The notes under the pieces: model-generated
What the model saw: only the letters and a program-made list of their open reading frames with translations
Databases searched by the model: none
Told to the model about the DNA's origin: nothing
In this document: positions 8,777-16,907 of the stretch, in pieces
Numbering within the stretch: position 1 is the stretch's first letter
How the letters are laid out: every line of letters starts with the position of its first letter
Program-made: the position numbers and the translations under genes
From: Lachnospiraceae bacterium
Lineage (GTDB): Bacteria > Bacillota > Clostridia > Lachnospirales > Lachnospiraceae
Length of the DNA stretch: 64,000 nt
Assembly (NCBI GenBank): GCA_024403355.1
Contig: JAKSRW010000001.1
Location: 124,001-188,000 of the forward strand
Direction of reading: 5' to 3'

Positions 8777-10351
8777 ATGGATAGTTTTTTGAGGAAAATA
8801 TCAAATTGCAGCTTTTTAATTGTAATGCTGCTTGTGACGTTTGTTTTGACGGCAGGGCTGACAGCTGCTTATGCTGCAAGCGGCGCCGGGGATACTGCTT
8901 TGGAGGAAACAAAAACCAATGAGCAGACGACTTCTGCACCGGTGCCCGAGGCTGTAAAAAAGGCAGACGGAAAGCTTGCCTGTGAGGGTGTCCTTTACAG
9001 AATTACAGTTAAAGCCACAGCGTCTGCGGCAGGTGAGGTTTCGGCGGCAGAATATGAGGGAAAGACCTTAAAGAGCCTTGTTATTCCGGAAAAGCTCAGC
9101 TATAAGGGCAAGGAATATAAGGTTACCGGGATTGATGATTATGCCTTTTACAACAGAAGTACTGTTGAGCTTATTTTACCGGCTTCAGTTAAAAGACTGG
9201 GAATCGGTGCCTTTGCCGGCTCTGACAAGCTGACTACGGTTAAATTCGCGGATAAAGGTGCAGAACTTACAATTGACGATTATGCCTTCTTTGAGTGCGA
9301 TTTGCTGGAAAACGTAAATTTTGCCGCAGATAACGGCATTGTAAAGATCGGGAAGGCTGCATTTGCGTATACACCGATAAAGTCCGCAGTGTTGGCTGAT
9401 GGCTGTAAAAGCATCGGTGAAATGGCCTTTTATAACTGTTCTAAGTTAAAAAAGGTCAGCATGGGTGCAAATATTAAAAAGCTCGGTACTGAAGCCTTTG
9501 CGGGCTGTTCATCAAAGCTGACATTAACCTTACGCGATAAGTTAAAGTATATAAGCTATTCTGACGGCTGCTTTTATGCAGATAACGGCAAAACGCTGAT
9601 AAACGGTGATTTTGCAAAGGGTACGGTTACAATTGCTTCGGGAATAAAGAAAATTCCAGCCTACTGTTTTGAGGGTAATAAGCTTATTACTAAAGTTGTA
9701 GTGCCGGAGGGAGTAAAGCTGATAGATGACTGTGCCTTTAAGGAGTGTACCGCTCTTAAGTCGGTGAAGCTTCCCGCATCAGTTAAAACTATCGGAAATT
9801 ATGCCTTCTATGGCTGCTCACATCTGACAGGAATTACAATTCCTGCGGGCGTGGAAACCATTATGGGTAATCCTTTTATGTATTGTCCGAGACTTGCAAC
9901 AATTAAAGTCAGCTCGGATAATAAGTGTTTTAAGGCAAAATCAAATATGCTTTTTGACTATGATATGGAAACACTCTGGTCTGCACCGGGAGTTAAGGAT
10001 TCGGTTAAGCTTCCTTCAACCACAAAATTTATGATGCCCTTTGCCTTCTGCGGTAACACGCTTATGAAGAAATTTACCTTCAACAAGGGCTTTGAAATGC
10101 CGGGGCTCGGGGCCTTCTATGATTGTAAGTCACTTGCCTATGTTTATATTCCGAACAGATCCATTGATTTCAGCATCGAGGCCTGGGTGGTAGATGAGGA
10201 TTCCTCTGAATTCTGCGGTATCTTCCATAATTGTGCAAAGGGACTTGAAATCAGTCTTCCCTACAGCGATAAGGCAGGCAGCGAATCATCTATTGAGCAT
10301 TTTATTATGCAGCATTGTGACAGCAGCGCAATTCTTACGCAGAGAGACTGA
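8777..10351 (+). CDS. Secreted BspA-like leucine-rich-repeat (LRR_5) protein
   Basis: A 524-residue protein. Residues 1-33 form a signal peptide (basic start, hydrophobic core, cleavage near AYAAS). The rest is a run of about 20-24-residue BspA/TpLRR-type repeats with cores such as IGNYAFYGCSHL, IDDCAFKECTAL and IGEMAFYNCSKL. Such proteins are exported and often bind surfaces or host and matrix proteins. No LPXTG, SLH or other anchor is visible, so it may be released or loosely held. The ribosome-binding site is weak. Function beyond the fold is unknown. Confidence 0.9.
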   Translation: MDSFLRKISNCSFLIVMLLVTFVLTAGLTAAYAASGAGDTALEETKTNEQTTSAPVPEAVKKADGKLACEGVLYRITVKATASAAGEVSAAEYEGKTLKSLVIPEKLSYKGKEYKVTGIDDYAFYNRSTVELILPASVKRLGIGAFAGSDKLTTVKFADKGAELTIDDYAFFECDLLENVNFAADNGIVKIGKAAFAYTPIKSAVLADGCKSIGEMAFYNCSKLKKVSMGANIKKLGTEAFAGCSSKLTLTLRDKLKYISYSDGCFYADNGKTLINGDFAKGTVTIASGIKKIPAYCFEGNKLITKVVVPEGVKLIDDCAFKECTALKSVKLPASVKTIGNYAFYGCSHLTGITIPAGVETIMGNPFMYCPRLATIKVSSDNKCFKAKSNMLFDYDMETLWSAPGVKDSVKLPSTTKFMMPFAFCGNTLMKKFTFNKGFEMPGLGAFYDCKSLAYVYIPNRSIDFSIEAWVVDEDSSEFCGIFHNCAKGLEISLPYSDKAGSESSIEHFIMQHCDSSAILTQRD

Positions 10352-10354
10352 TAA

Positions 10355-10506
10355 GTTATATAATAGAAAGATAGCAGCGTTTTTAATTGCGACATAGAAA
10401 TCGGTCACGAGTTTGGCAAAGAAGCGGTTACGAGTCTGTCCTTGCAATGATTCAGAAGAATCTGCTGATATTTGCGCTGCAGGCAGAAAGGGGCATGGTA
10501 ATTATT
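10355..10506 (+). promoter_or_regulatory. Composite structured leader of the OLD-family gene
   Basis: It begins with TATAATAGAAAGATA (shared with 8645 and, more loosely, 13975). It contains CGGTCACGAGTTTG (10402-10415), which is identical to a segment at 14098. It ends as leader family B: TTTGCG (10471-10476), 9 nt including GCAGGCA, GAAAGG (10486-10491), two extra G, CAT, GGT, 7 nt, ATG. CTGTCCTTGCA upstream can pair imperfectly with TGCAGGCAG, with a GATTC/GAATC hairpin inside. Confidence 0.5.
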
Positions 10507-12564
10507 ATGAAGATTGATTCCTTACAGATTAAGAATTTTAAAACAATTAAAGAGCTTAATATTGATTCAATTGACAGTGCTTTTATTATAGTCGGAAAAA
10601 ACAGCACCGGTAAGACAACAATTCTTCATGCGATATCTGCGGTGGCGGGGCAGTACACGGTTCGTGCCACGGATTTTAACGATCCTACGCAGAGAATAGA
10701 GATAGCGGTGAACCTTGAGCTTTCAAATGATGATATCATGCGTTTTCATTCAAAGGGTAAGGTTAGCAGACACAAGAATTTTGAAATCTGGTATAACGAG
10801 TTCTGCGACCTTCTTCCCACCTTTGTGCGTGGAGGTCTAAAGAATATTAACGGACAGCAGAATTCGGAAAATGACGGAGAAAATGCCAATGCCTCAATAA
10901 TCGAGTCGGATTATCTCAGCTATTACACAGAGGACAATAAGGATTACGGCGGAACACTTTCGTTCACCTATATCGTTGAAACCGACCTTTCGACACGTTA
11001 TTCGGATGAAACTCATGTACATAACGTTCATATTAAGGAGGCGCTTCCCCGCGTTCATTATATAGACATTAACCGAAATGTGCATGATATCCAGGAGGAT
11101 ATTTTCCTTGCACAGACCAAGGAAACCTTAAAGAGCATCAGGGAGAATAAGTGTATTCTGGATGAAGCCAGAATCTGCAATAACTGCTTCAAATGTATAG
11201 CTGATATTATTAAAAAATCACCTGAAGAGATGAGTGTCGGAGAGACAGCAAAGCTTCTGGAATATAAGCTTTTACAGCTCGATATGGACGACTTTGTGGC
11301 ACGTCTGAACAGCTACTATACGCGTAACAGCGGACGCAGGCAGGATATTGAATTTGTACTGAATTTAAACAGTAAGGATCTTTTCCATCTGGATACGGTG
11401 GTTGCCGAAAAGACTCATTACGGAGCCGATTCGGTGTATACGATGAGTGCGGGTTCAAAGAGCATCTATATTCTGTCACTGCTTGAGGCTTATGCTGATG
11501 AGAACAGTAATATTTCAAGTATTATTATGATTGAGGACCCTGAAATCTATCTTCACCCCCAGCTTCAGAAGGTGGCAAGTGAGATTCTTTACAGACTTTC
11601 ACGTAAAAATCAGGTGATTTTCTCTACTCACTCGCCAAATATGATTATAAACTTCAACTCGAAGCAGATAAATCAGGTGGTGCTTGATGAGGATTATCAT
11701 ACATCGATTTCGCCCAATAAGGATATAAACAAGATACTTGACGATCTGGGATATTCGGCGAGCGATATGATGAATGTAAATTTTGTATTTATCGTTGAAG
11801 GCAAGCAGGACAGTAACAGACTTCCTATGCTTTTGAAGAAGTATTATTCCGAGGTTTATAATGAAGACGGTACACTTCAGCGTATCTCGATTATTACCAC
11901 AAACAGCTGTACCAATATTAAAACCTATGCAAATCTGAAGTATATTAACCAGCTCTATCTGAAGGACCAGTTTTTGATGATACGTGATTCCGACGGCAAG
12001 CGTCCAGAAACACTGGTTAAGCAGCTTTGCTCATATTACAGTGACAGGGCACGTGAGGATGCGGGTAATCTGCCTCGTATTTCACCGAGAAATGTGCTTG
12101 TGCTGAAGTATTATTCCTTCGAAAACTATTTCCTGAATCCTGCTATTATGGCTAAAATAGGAGTGGTTAAGACAGAAGAGGAGTTTTACAATATTCTTCT
12201 TTCAAAGTTTAAGTCGTATCTTTACAAGCTTCCCTGTGCACGCAGAATGCGTGATATTACGGGCCTTCAGATAAAATCGAAGGAAGATTTAAAGCGGAAT
12301 ATGGAAACCTTCAAAATATATATGCGCGGTCATAATCTTTTCGATATTTTCTACGGAAGATATAAGGGAGAGGCTGAAAATGAGATTCTGATGCGTTATA
12401 TCGAGGAGGCTCCGAAATCTGAATTTGCTGATATTCTGAATGCGATTGATAATTTTATTTATTTCATCAACCGAAGAAAAGAGGATGAAAATTCGGAAAA
12501 GGATAATAAGGAATATCGCGGTAAGCATAAAAAGAAGAGTAAATATAACAGAAATATGCAGTAA
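10507..12564 (+). CDS. OLD-family ATPase/TOPRIM nuclease
   Basis: A 685-residue protein. The N-terminal ABC-type ATPase has Walker A GKNSTGKTT (30-38), a signature-like SAGSKS, Walker B IIMIEDPEIYLHP (E343/D344) and switch STHSP. This is followed by a TOPRIM domain with the conserved acidic IVEGKQD (E431) and RDSDG (D494, D496). This layout is that of OLD (overcoming lysogenisation defect) nucleases. No UvrD-like helicase (GajB type) neighbours it, so it fits stand-alone class 1 OLD. Such proteins are implicated in phage defence or DNA maintenance; the role here is inferred. The frame is open to 10387, but ATG 10507 matches the leader spacing and the start MKIDSLQIKNFKTI. The C-terminus is very basic. 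Confidence 0.88.
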   Translation: MKIDSLQIKNFKTIKELNIDSIDSAFIIVGKNSTGKTTILHAISAVAGQYTVRATDFNDPTQRIEIAVNLELSNDDIMRFHSKGKVSRHKNFEIWYNEFCDLLPTFVRGGLKNINGQQNSENDGENANASIIESDYLSYYTEDNKDYGGTLSFTYIVETDLSTRYSDETHVHNVHIKEALPRVHYIDINRNVHDIQEDIFLAQTKETLKSIRENKCILDEARICNNCFKCIADIIKKSPEEMSVGETAKLLEYKLLQLDMDDFVARLNSYYTRNSGRRQDIEFVLNLNSKDLFHLDTVVAEKTHYGADSVYTMSAGSKSIYILSLLEAYADENSNISSIIMIEDPEIYLHPQLQKVASEILYRLSRKNQVIFSTHSPNMIINFNSKQINQVVLDEDYHTSISPNKDINKILDDLGYSASDMMNVNFVFIVEGKQDSNRLPMLLKKYYSEVYNEDGTLQRISIITTNSCTNIKTYANLKYINQLYLKDQFLMIRDSDGKRPETLVKQLCSYYSDRAREDAGNLPRISPRNVLVLKYYSFENYFLNPAIMAKIGVVKTEEEFYNILLSKFKSYLYKLPCARRMRDITGLQIKSKEDLKRNMETFKIYMRGHNLFDIFYGRYKGEAENEILMRYIEEAPKSEFADILNAIDNFIYFINRRKEDENSEKDNKEYRGKHKKKSKYNRNMQ

Positions 12565-12568
12565 AAAA

Positions 12569-12602
12569 CAGGGCACCCGATTTTGGGTGCCCATTATTTT
12601 TT
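12569..12602 (+). terminator. Bidirectional terminator between OLD gene and CorC/HlyC gene
   Basis: GGGCACCC/GGGTGCCC stem with a 6-nt loop, preceded by A-rich sequence and followed by ATTATTTTTT. It serves two convergent genes. Confidence 0.88.
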
Positions 12603-12606
12603 ATAA

Positions 12607-13869
12607 TCAGAGTAATTTTTGAATCTTAACCTTCGTTACACGGTTTCTGCCGACTGCAAGAACGGTGTATTTTACATTTTCAGAAACAATGCTTTCCCCG
12701 GTAATAGGAAGGTGATTTAACAGCTTTATGACGTGACCTGCAATGGAGTCATAGTCATCCGAACTGAGTTCAAGTCCGCACACCTTGTTGATATCATCAA
12801 GAGGAGCAGTGCCTGCGGCTTCGAAATCGTTTTCTGAAAGCCTTTTTACACTGTCTACCTCATCTGTATCCGTTTCGTCACGGATTTCGCCGACGATTTC
12901 CTCTATCAGGTCCTCGACGGTAATGAGACCGGCTGTGGCACCGTACTCGTCGAGAACGATAACCATTGACTTATATTTGCTCTTTAATTCACTCATAAGC
13001 TCGGAGGTCTTCTTGAATTCAAAGGTGAAGTAGGGGTCACGCATATAATCGGCAATTACGAATTCTTTTGCGGGATTATATTTTGCAAGAAGGTCTTTTG
13101 CCCAGATTATACCTACGATATTATCCCTTGTTTCGTGATATACGGGCATTCTGGAGTACTGGTCACGTCTGAAGAATTCTATGAGCTCCTCATAGCTGAT
13201 ATCATCGGGGACACAGGTCATGTTGATGGCAGGGACCATTACATCCTTTGCAAGGGTGTCACCGAAATCCACTACATTGGTAATCATTTCCTGTTCATCG
13301 GATTCGATTACACCGTCTTCTGCACTGGCATCCACGATGGTTAACAGCTCATTTTCAGTCATCTGGGTATGGGCTTTTTCAGGGTCGATTCTAAGACACC
13401 ACATTACAAATGAGGCCAGCTTGCCCACAAGAAAGGTCACAGGTGTCATTAATATCATCAGAATATTAATGAGGGGCGCGTATGCAAAGGCAATTTTTTC
13501 TGCTTTTACGGTAGCCATTGTTTTGGGAGTTATTTCACCGAAAAGTAAAACAAAAAGCGTGAGCAGACCTGTTGCGATTCCGATATAGCTGTTACCGAAC
13601 AACGAAATGGTGAGTGTTGTGGTAAGTGATGAGGCAACGATGTTTACTATGTTATTGCCTATCAGAATTGTACTTAAAAATTTGGTCTGGTTATTAAGCA
13701 GCTTTTGCACCAGAATGGCACGTTTTATTCCTTCATCGGCCAGTGATTTGATACGAAGCTTGTTAATCGCCGTAAAGGCGGTTTCAGCAGAAGAAAAAAA
13801 GCCGGATAAGATTAATAAAACCAAAAGAACTATTATGCGCGTCGCGACGCCTGGTTCCAAGAAAATCAC
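12607..13869 (-). CDS. CNNM/CorC-HlyC family transporter
   Basis: A 420-residue protein with a DUF21/CNNM membrane domain (residues 1-190, with FSSAETAFTAINK and FGEITPKTMA), a CBS pair (about 205-330, including VLDEYGATAGLITVEDLIEEIVGEI), and a C-terminal CorC_HlyC domain. The family exports Mg2+ or other divalent ions, or regulates their transport; substrate is not decided by sequence. The GTG start has AAGGAG only 1 nt upstream, and TTG three codons later has better spacing, so the true start may be at 13860. Confidence 0.92.
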   Translation of the reverse strand: MIFLEPGVATRIIVLLVLLILSGFFSSAETAFTAINKLRIKSLADEGIKRAILVQKLLNNQTKFLSTILIGNNIVNIVASSLTTTLTISLFGNSYIGIATGLLTLFVLLFGEITPKTMATVKAEKIAFAYAPLINILMILMTPVTFLVGKLASFVMWCLRIDPEKAHTQMTENELLTIVDASAEDGVIESDEQEMITNVVDFGDTLAKDVMVPAINMTCVPDDISYEELIEFFRRDQYSRMPVYHETRDNIVGIIWAKDLLAKYNPAKEFVIADYMRDPYFTFEFKKTSELMSELKSKYKSMVIVLDEYGATAGLITVEDLIEEIVGEIRDETDTDEVDSVKRLSENDFEAAGTAPLDDINKVCGLELSSDDYDSIAGHVIKLLNHLPITGESIVSENVKYTVLAVGRNRVTKVKIQKLL

Positions 13870-13935
13870 ACTCCTTTTTAATGTCAGTTTTCTGTATGAT
13901 TATGTGATTATAATAAATTAGCAGGTTAAAGTCAA

Positions 13936-13964
13936 TTGATTTGTATTTTTTTGTATGTTATACT
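13936..13964 (+). promoter_or_regulatory. Putative promoter of the repeat-containing zinc-ribbon gene
   Basis: TTGATT, 17-bp spacer, TATACT. It places transcription start near 13971, directly before the four-hairpin leader. Confidence 0.6.
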
Positions 13965-13970
13965 GAAGTT

Positions 13971-14145
13971 ATATATAAAATAGAAAGATAACCCACTGCC
14001 TTTAGGCGGTGGGTGAAGCTTTCGCGAGGTGCGGGGTTCAAGCCCCGTACCTCGTAAGCTGCGGTAGCAGCGATTTTATAACGAGTGACAAGCGAAGCGG
14101 TCACGAGTTTGACTCATAATAATCCTAATGATAGGGGGAATTTAC
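13971..14145 (+). promoter_or_regulatory. Four-hairpin structured leader (leader family A)
   Basis: Four consecutive hairpins can be drawn: CCCACTGCC/GGCGGTGGG (13992-14013); CGAGGTGCGGGG/CCCCGTACCTCG with loop TTCAAG (about 14026-14056); GCTGC/GCAGC (about 14059-14072); and GTGAC/GTCAC enclosing GC-GAA-GC (about 14086-14105). The start (TAGAAAGATAACCC, GGCGGTGGGTGAAGC) is related to the leader of the minus-strand aminopeptidase near 38.72 kb. The segment CGGTCACGAGTTTG also occurs at 10402. Function is unknown; it could be a cis-regulatory RNA or a mobile-repeat remnant. Confidence 0.5.
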
Positions 14146-16587
14146 GTGAAAATATGCATAAAATGTAATAATCAGGTTGAGGATGAAGCTTTATTCTGCG
14201 ACTTGTGCGGTAATCGTTTCGAACCATTGGCAGCACCTGCAGAAGCAGTGACTGAACCAGTAGCTGCACCTGCAGAAGCAGTGGCTGAAGCTGCAGCAGA
14301 GGCGGCAGAGACTGTAGCCGAGCCTCAGACAGTTCCTGTTATTGAGGAACTGACGCCTGTTGCAGAGCAGCTTCCCGGGCAGATAGAAGCACCTGTAGCA
14401 GCTGTAGCGGAGGAAGTCATGATTCCTGCGACAGAGCCTGCAGCAGCCGAAAATCTACCTGCACGTGAATATCCTGCACAGCAGTATTACGACCCTAATC
14501 AGCAGGCACAGCAGTACTATGACCCTAATCAGCAGGCACAGCAGTATTACGATCCTAACCAGCAGGCGCAGCAGTATTACGACCCTAATCAGCAGGCACA
14601 GCAGTACTATGACCCTAATCAGCAGGCACAGCAGTATTACGATCCTAACCAGCAGGCGCAGCAGTACTATGACCCTAATCAGCAGGCGCAGCAGTACTAC
14701 GACCCTAATCAGCAGGCGCAGCAGTATTATGACCCTAATCAGCAGGCGCAGCAGTACTACGATCCGAATCAGCAGTTGCAGCCCGTTAAGAATAAGGGTG
14801 ATAAGAAGCCGTTCCCTGTTAAGTGGTTTATTATTGGCGGTGCAGGACTTGTTGTAGTTGCGGCAATAGTTATCTTCTGTATTCTTTTTATCGGCGGCGG
14901 GAAAAAGCCTCATGCGCTTTACATCAAGGACGGCGAGCTCCAATACAGCAACCTTAACCGGGAAACTCCTTTTGAGGTTACAAAGAGGCTTTCAAACTAC
15001 TATTCAAATAAGGACTTTGCCAATAGTACATACTCTTTAGCAAAATATATTCGTTTTACACCTGATAGCAAAGGCGTTTATTATATTGACAGTTCGGCTG
15101 ATTATTCGACAATACTGTATTATCGTGAGCTTAATAATGAAAGTTATGAACCCTTTAAGGTTGACAGCATAGATAGTTATGATTACGCATTAAGTGATGA
15201 CGGAAAAACAGTCACTTATATGAAGAACGGCGACCTCTATCAGAGAAAAGTTGGCGAGGATAGGGTAAAGATAGCTGCTAATGTCAGACGCTACAGGGTG
15301 ACTTCTGATGCTAAAAGCATTCTTTGGATTAATAATGATTATAAACTTACAATTAAACGCGGCGGAAGCGAGAATGAAAAACTTGATTCTGATGTAGACG
15401 ATATTAGCTATGTTAATGATGATTTATCTGTAATCTACTATAAAAAGAGCAGAATTCTTTACAGAAAAGCCGGAAGCAGCGAAAAGGAAAAGATTGCTTC
15501 AAATATTGGCAACATCTATAATATTTCCGAGAACTATGTCTACTATACAAAGTTAGTGGATTATAACACTGAAGTAAGCAGTTATATGGATCTTATAGAT
15601 GATGATATGGCTGACTATGATAAGAAATTCCGTGAGAATGAACCGGCATATCCTTACCGGGATGATCCGGACTACGAAAAAAACATGGATGCTTATAACC
15701 GTTATTGGGAAGAAGAGCGTGTTGTAGCTCAGCGTGGGTATATGCGTGATATTATCAGCAGCTACACTTACAGCCCTGCAGTGGATTTATATTATTATAA
15801 CGGTAAAGAATCTACTAAGATTTCGACAGATTTTCTGGATATACTGCAGCCTGTTTATGATGGTGACATGATGCTTATAACAGAACGTATCAGCACTGAG
15901 CGCATAAAATTGTCATCTATATTCGACAAATATTATAACGAGGCTGATAATAGGTTTGATCCAAACGAAGTAATCAATGAGCTTATAAAAAAATTCAACG
16001 ATAGCAGAAAGCCGGTTTACGTATCTGCTAATGAAAAGACGGTTATTGATTGCGGCGAGGAAGCCATAAATATTCGAATTTCTTCAGATGGGAAGAGCGT
16101 TTATTACGTGACCGATGTTGATTCGAAAAATATGGGTGTAATTAAAAAGGCTGATTTTTCAAAGGGTGTTGTTTCAAATGCCAGGGTAATCTGTGATGAC
16201 ATCAACAGTTCGATGGGATATTCATTTACAAATGAACTGGGACTTATTTACTTTACCGATGTAAATGATAGAAATGAGGGTACACTTTACCTGGATGAAA
16301 AGGAAATAGCGTCCGATGTTTATATTTATGAAACAATGGTTCAGAACGGATGCATCTATTTCAAGACAGACATCAGCTCAAATACAGGCTTCTTTTCACT
16401 GTCATGCTATGACGGAAAAGTAAATCCGATTGCAGATGATATTAAGGATTATTATGTTCTTGATGACGGTTCGGTTCTCTATCTTACAGATTACAGCAAC
16501 AAGAGCTACACAGGTGAGCTTTACAGATACGATGGCGGAAAGCCTGAAAAGATAGATACCGATGTAGTAGCTATCGTTCACAGATAA
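14146..16587 (+). CDS. Zinc-ribbon membrane protein with ten QQYYDPNQQA repeats
   Basis: An 813-residue protein. An N-terminal zinc ribbon (CIKC...CDLC, residues 3-22) is followed by an Ala/Glu/Pro-rich linker, ten tandem 10-residue repeats (about 112-211), a membrane helix (about 225-247), and a large extracytoplasmic domain of about 560 residues. That domain has repeated Tyr- and Asp-rich strands such as VYYIDSSADYS and VYYVTDVDSK, suggesting a beta-propeller-like fold. The topology puts the zinc ribbon and repeats in the cytoplasm. GTG 14146 is chosen because AGGGGGAA lies 5-12 nt upstream. Function is unknown; similar zinc-ribbon/propeller proteins are common in Lachnospiraceae. Confidence 0.85.
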   Translation: MKICIKCNNQVEDEALFCDLCGNRFEPLAAPAEAVTEPVAAPAEAVAEAAAEAAETVAEPQTVPVIEELTPVAEQLPGQIEAPVAAVAEEVMIPATEPAAAENLPAREYPAQQYYDPNQQAQQYYDPNQQAQQYYDPNQQAQQYYDPNQQAQQYYDPNQQAQQYYDPNQQAQQYYDPNQQAQQYYDPNQQAQQYYDPNQQAQQYYDPNQQLQPVKNKGDKKPFPVKWFIIGGAGLVVVAAIVIFCILFIGGGKKPHALYIKDGELQYSNLNRETPFEVTKRLSNYYSNKDFANSTYSLAKYIRFTPDSKGVYYIDSSADYSTILYYRELNNESYEPFKVDSIDSYDYALSDDGKTVTYMKNGDLYQRKVGEDRVKIAANVRRYRVTSDAKSILWINNDYKLTIKRGGSENEKLDSDVDDISYVNDDLSVIYYKKSRILYRKAGSSEKEKIASNIGNIYNISENYVYYTKLVDYNTEVSSYMDLIDDDMADYDKKFRENEPAYPYRDDPDYEKNMDAYNRYWEEERVVAQRGYMRDIISSYTYSPAVDLYYYNGKESTKISTDFLDILQPVYDGDMMLITERISTERIKLSSIFDKYYNEADNRFDPNEVINELIKKFNDSRKPVYVSANEKTVIDCGEEAINIRISSDGKSVYYVTDVDSKNMGVIKKADFSKGVVSNARVICDDINSSMGYSFTNELGLIYFTDVNDRNEGTLYLDEKEIASDVYIYETMVQNGCIYFKTDISSNTGFFSLSCYDGKVNPIADDIKDYYVLDDGSVLYLTDYSNKSYTGELYRYDGGKPEKIDTDVVAIVHR
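14479..14778 (+). repeat. Ten in-frame 30-bp tandem repeats
   Basis: Each unit encodes QQYYDPNQQA (last unit ends in L). Synonymous variants show a 90-bp higher-order period: units 1-3 carry the same codon pattern as units 4-6 (TATTAC-GACCCTAAT, TACTAT-GACCCTAAT, TATTAC-GATCCTAAC), indicating a recent block duplication. Confidence 0.97.
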
Positions 16588-16604
16588 AAGAAAATACGAT
16601 TAAT

Positions 16605-16642
16605 AACCCGGACATCCTTTGGCGGTGTCCGGGTTTTCTTTA
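16605..16642 (+). terminator. Terminator after the zinc-ribbon gene
   Basis: AACCCGGACA/TGTCCGGGTT 10-bp stem with an 11-nt loop, followed by TTCTTT. Confidence 0.85.
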
Positions 16643-16693
16643 ATCTAAATTCAATTTTTAGTTGCCGAAAGAGAAAAATAGGTGTATCATAGT

Positions 16694-16745
16694 ATTAGAG
16701 GTACTTTTTGCTCTTGAGAAATTCAGAGGGTAAAAGCCTACTAGA
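16694..16745 (+). promoter_or_regulatory. Hairpin at the 5' end of the mgtE leader
   Basis: An extended imperfect hairpin: TAG-AGG-CTTTT-CTCT on the 5' side pairs with AGAG-AAAAG-CCT-CTA on the 3' side, around a GAAATT-containing loop. It precedes the leader ORF. It does not match the M-box core, so a different type of control is possible. Confidence 0.4.
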
Positions 16746-16766
16746 GACATGAGAGGTGGTGGTTTT

Positions 16767-16907
16767 ATGTGTACAGATAATTCGGACAGTTGCAGACGTA
16801 ATGACGAGAAGAAACTGAACGATGCACCCCCACGAAGGTGCCGCATAAAACAACTGAATAAGGAGGATCACCTTTATGTCCGAAAAAGAGAAAGAGGCTA
16901 TGTATGA
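16767..16907 (+). CDS. Candidate mgtE leader peptide, 46 residues
   Basis: The ORF starts with ATG after a GAGAGGTGGTGG site and ends with TGA 32 nt inside mgtE, in another frame, so translation of the two is overlapping. The product is Cys-, Asp- and Arg-rich (MCTDNSDSCRR...), with a central NDAPPRRCRIKQL. That order of acidic, Pro-Pro and Arg-Arg-x-Arg-x-Lys residues resembles enterobacterial MgtL, a leader peptide that senses low Mg2+ and controls mgtA; homology is not claimed. A GCACC/GGTGC hairpin (about 16823-16842) lies inside it, just before the mgtE ribosome-binding site. An in-frame ATG at 16749 is an alternative start. Confidence 0.5.
   Translation: MCTDNSDSCRRNDEKKLNDAPPRRCRIKQLNKEDHLYVRKRERGYV

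Noticed and set aside
13985-14015. IS200/IS605-type terminal hairpin
   Set aside because: A CCCACTGCC/GGCGGTGGG hairpin alone is not enough; no TnpA or TnpB gene, second end or cleavage-site pair was seen.
14026-14056. GGTTCAAGCCCC resembles the T-arm of a tRNA
   Set aside because: The loop is 6 nt in a 12-bp continuous hairpin; no D-arm, anticodon arm or acceptor stem can be drawn around it.
14479-14778. Regular 30-bp repeats as a CRISPR array
   Set aside because: There are no unique spacers; the repeats are contiguous, in frame and encode QQYYDPNQQA.
16690-16875. M-box Mg2+ riboswitch before mgtE
   Set aside because: The conserved M-box cores are not found; a leader ORF and hairpins are seen instead.
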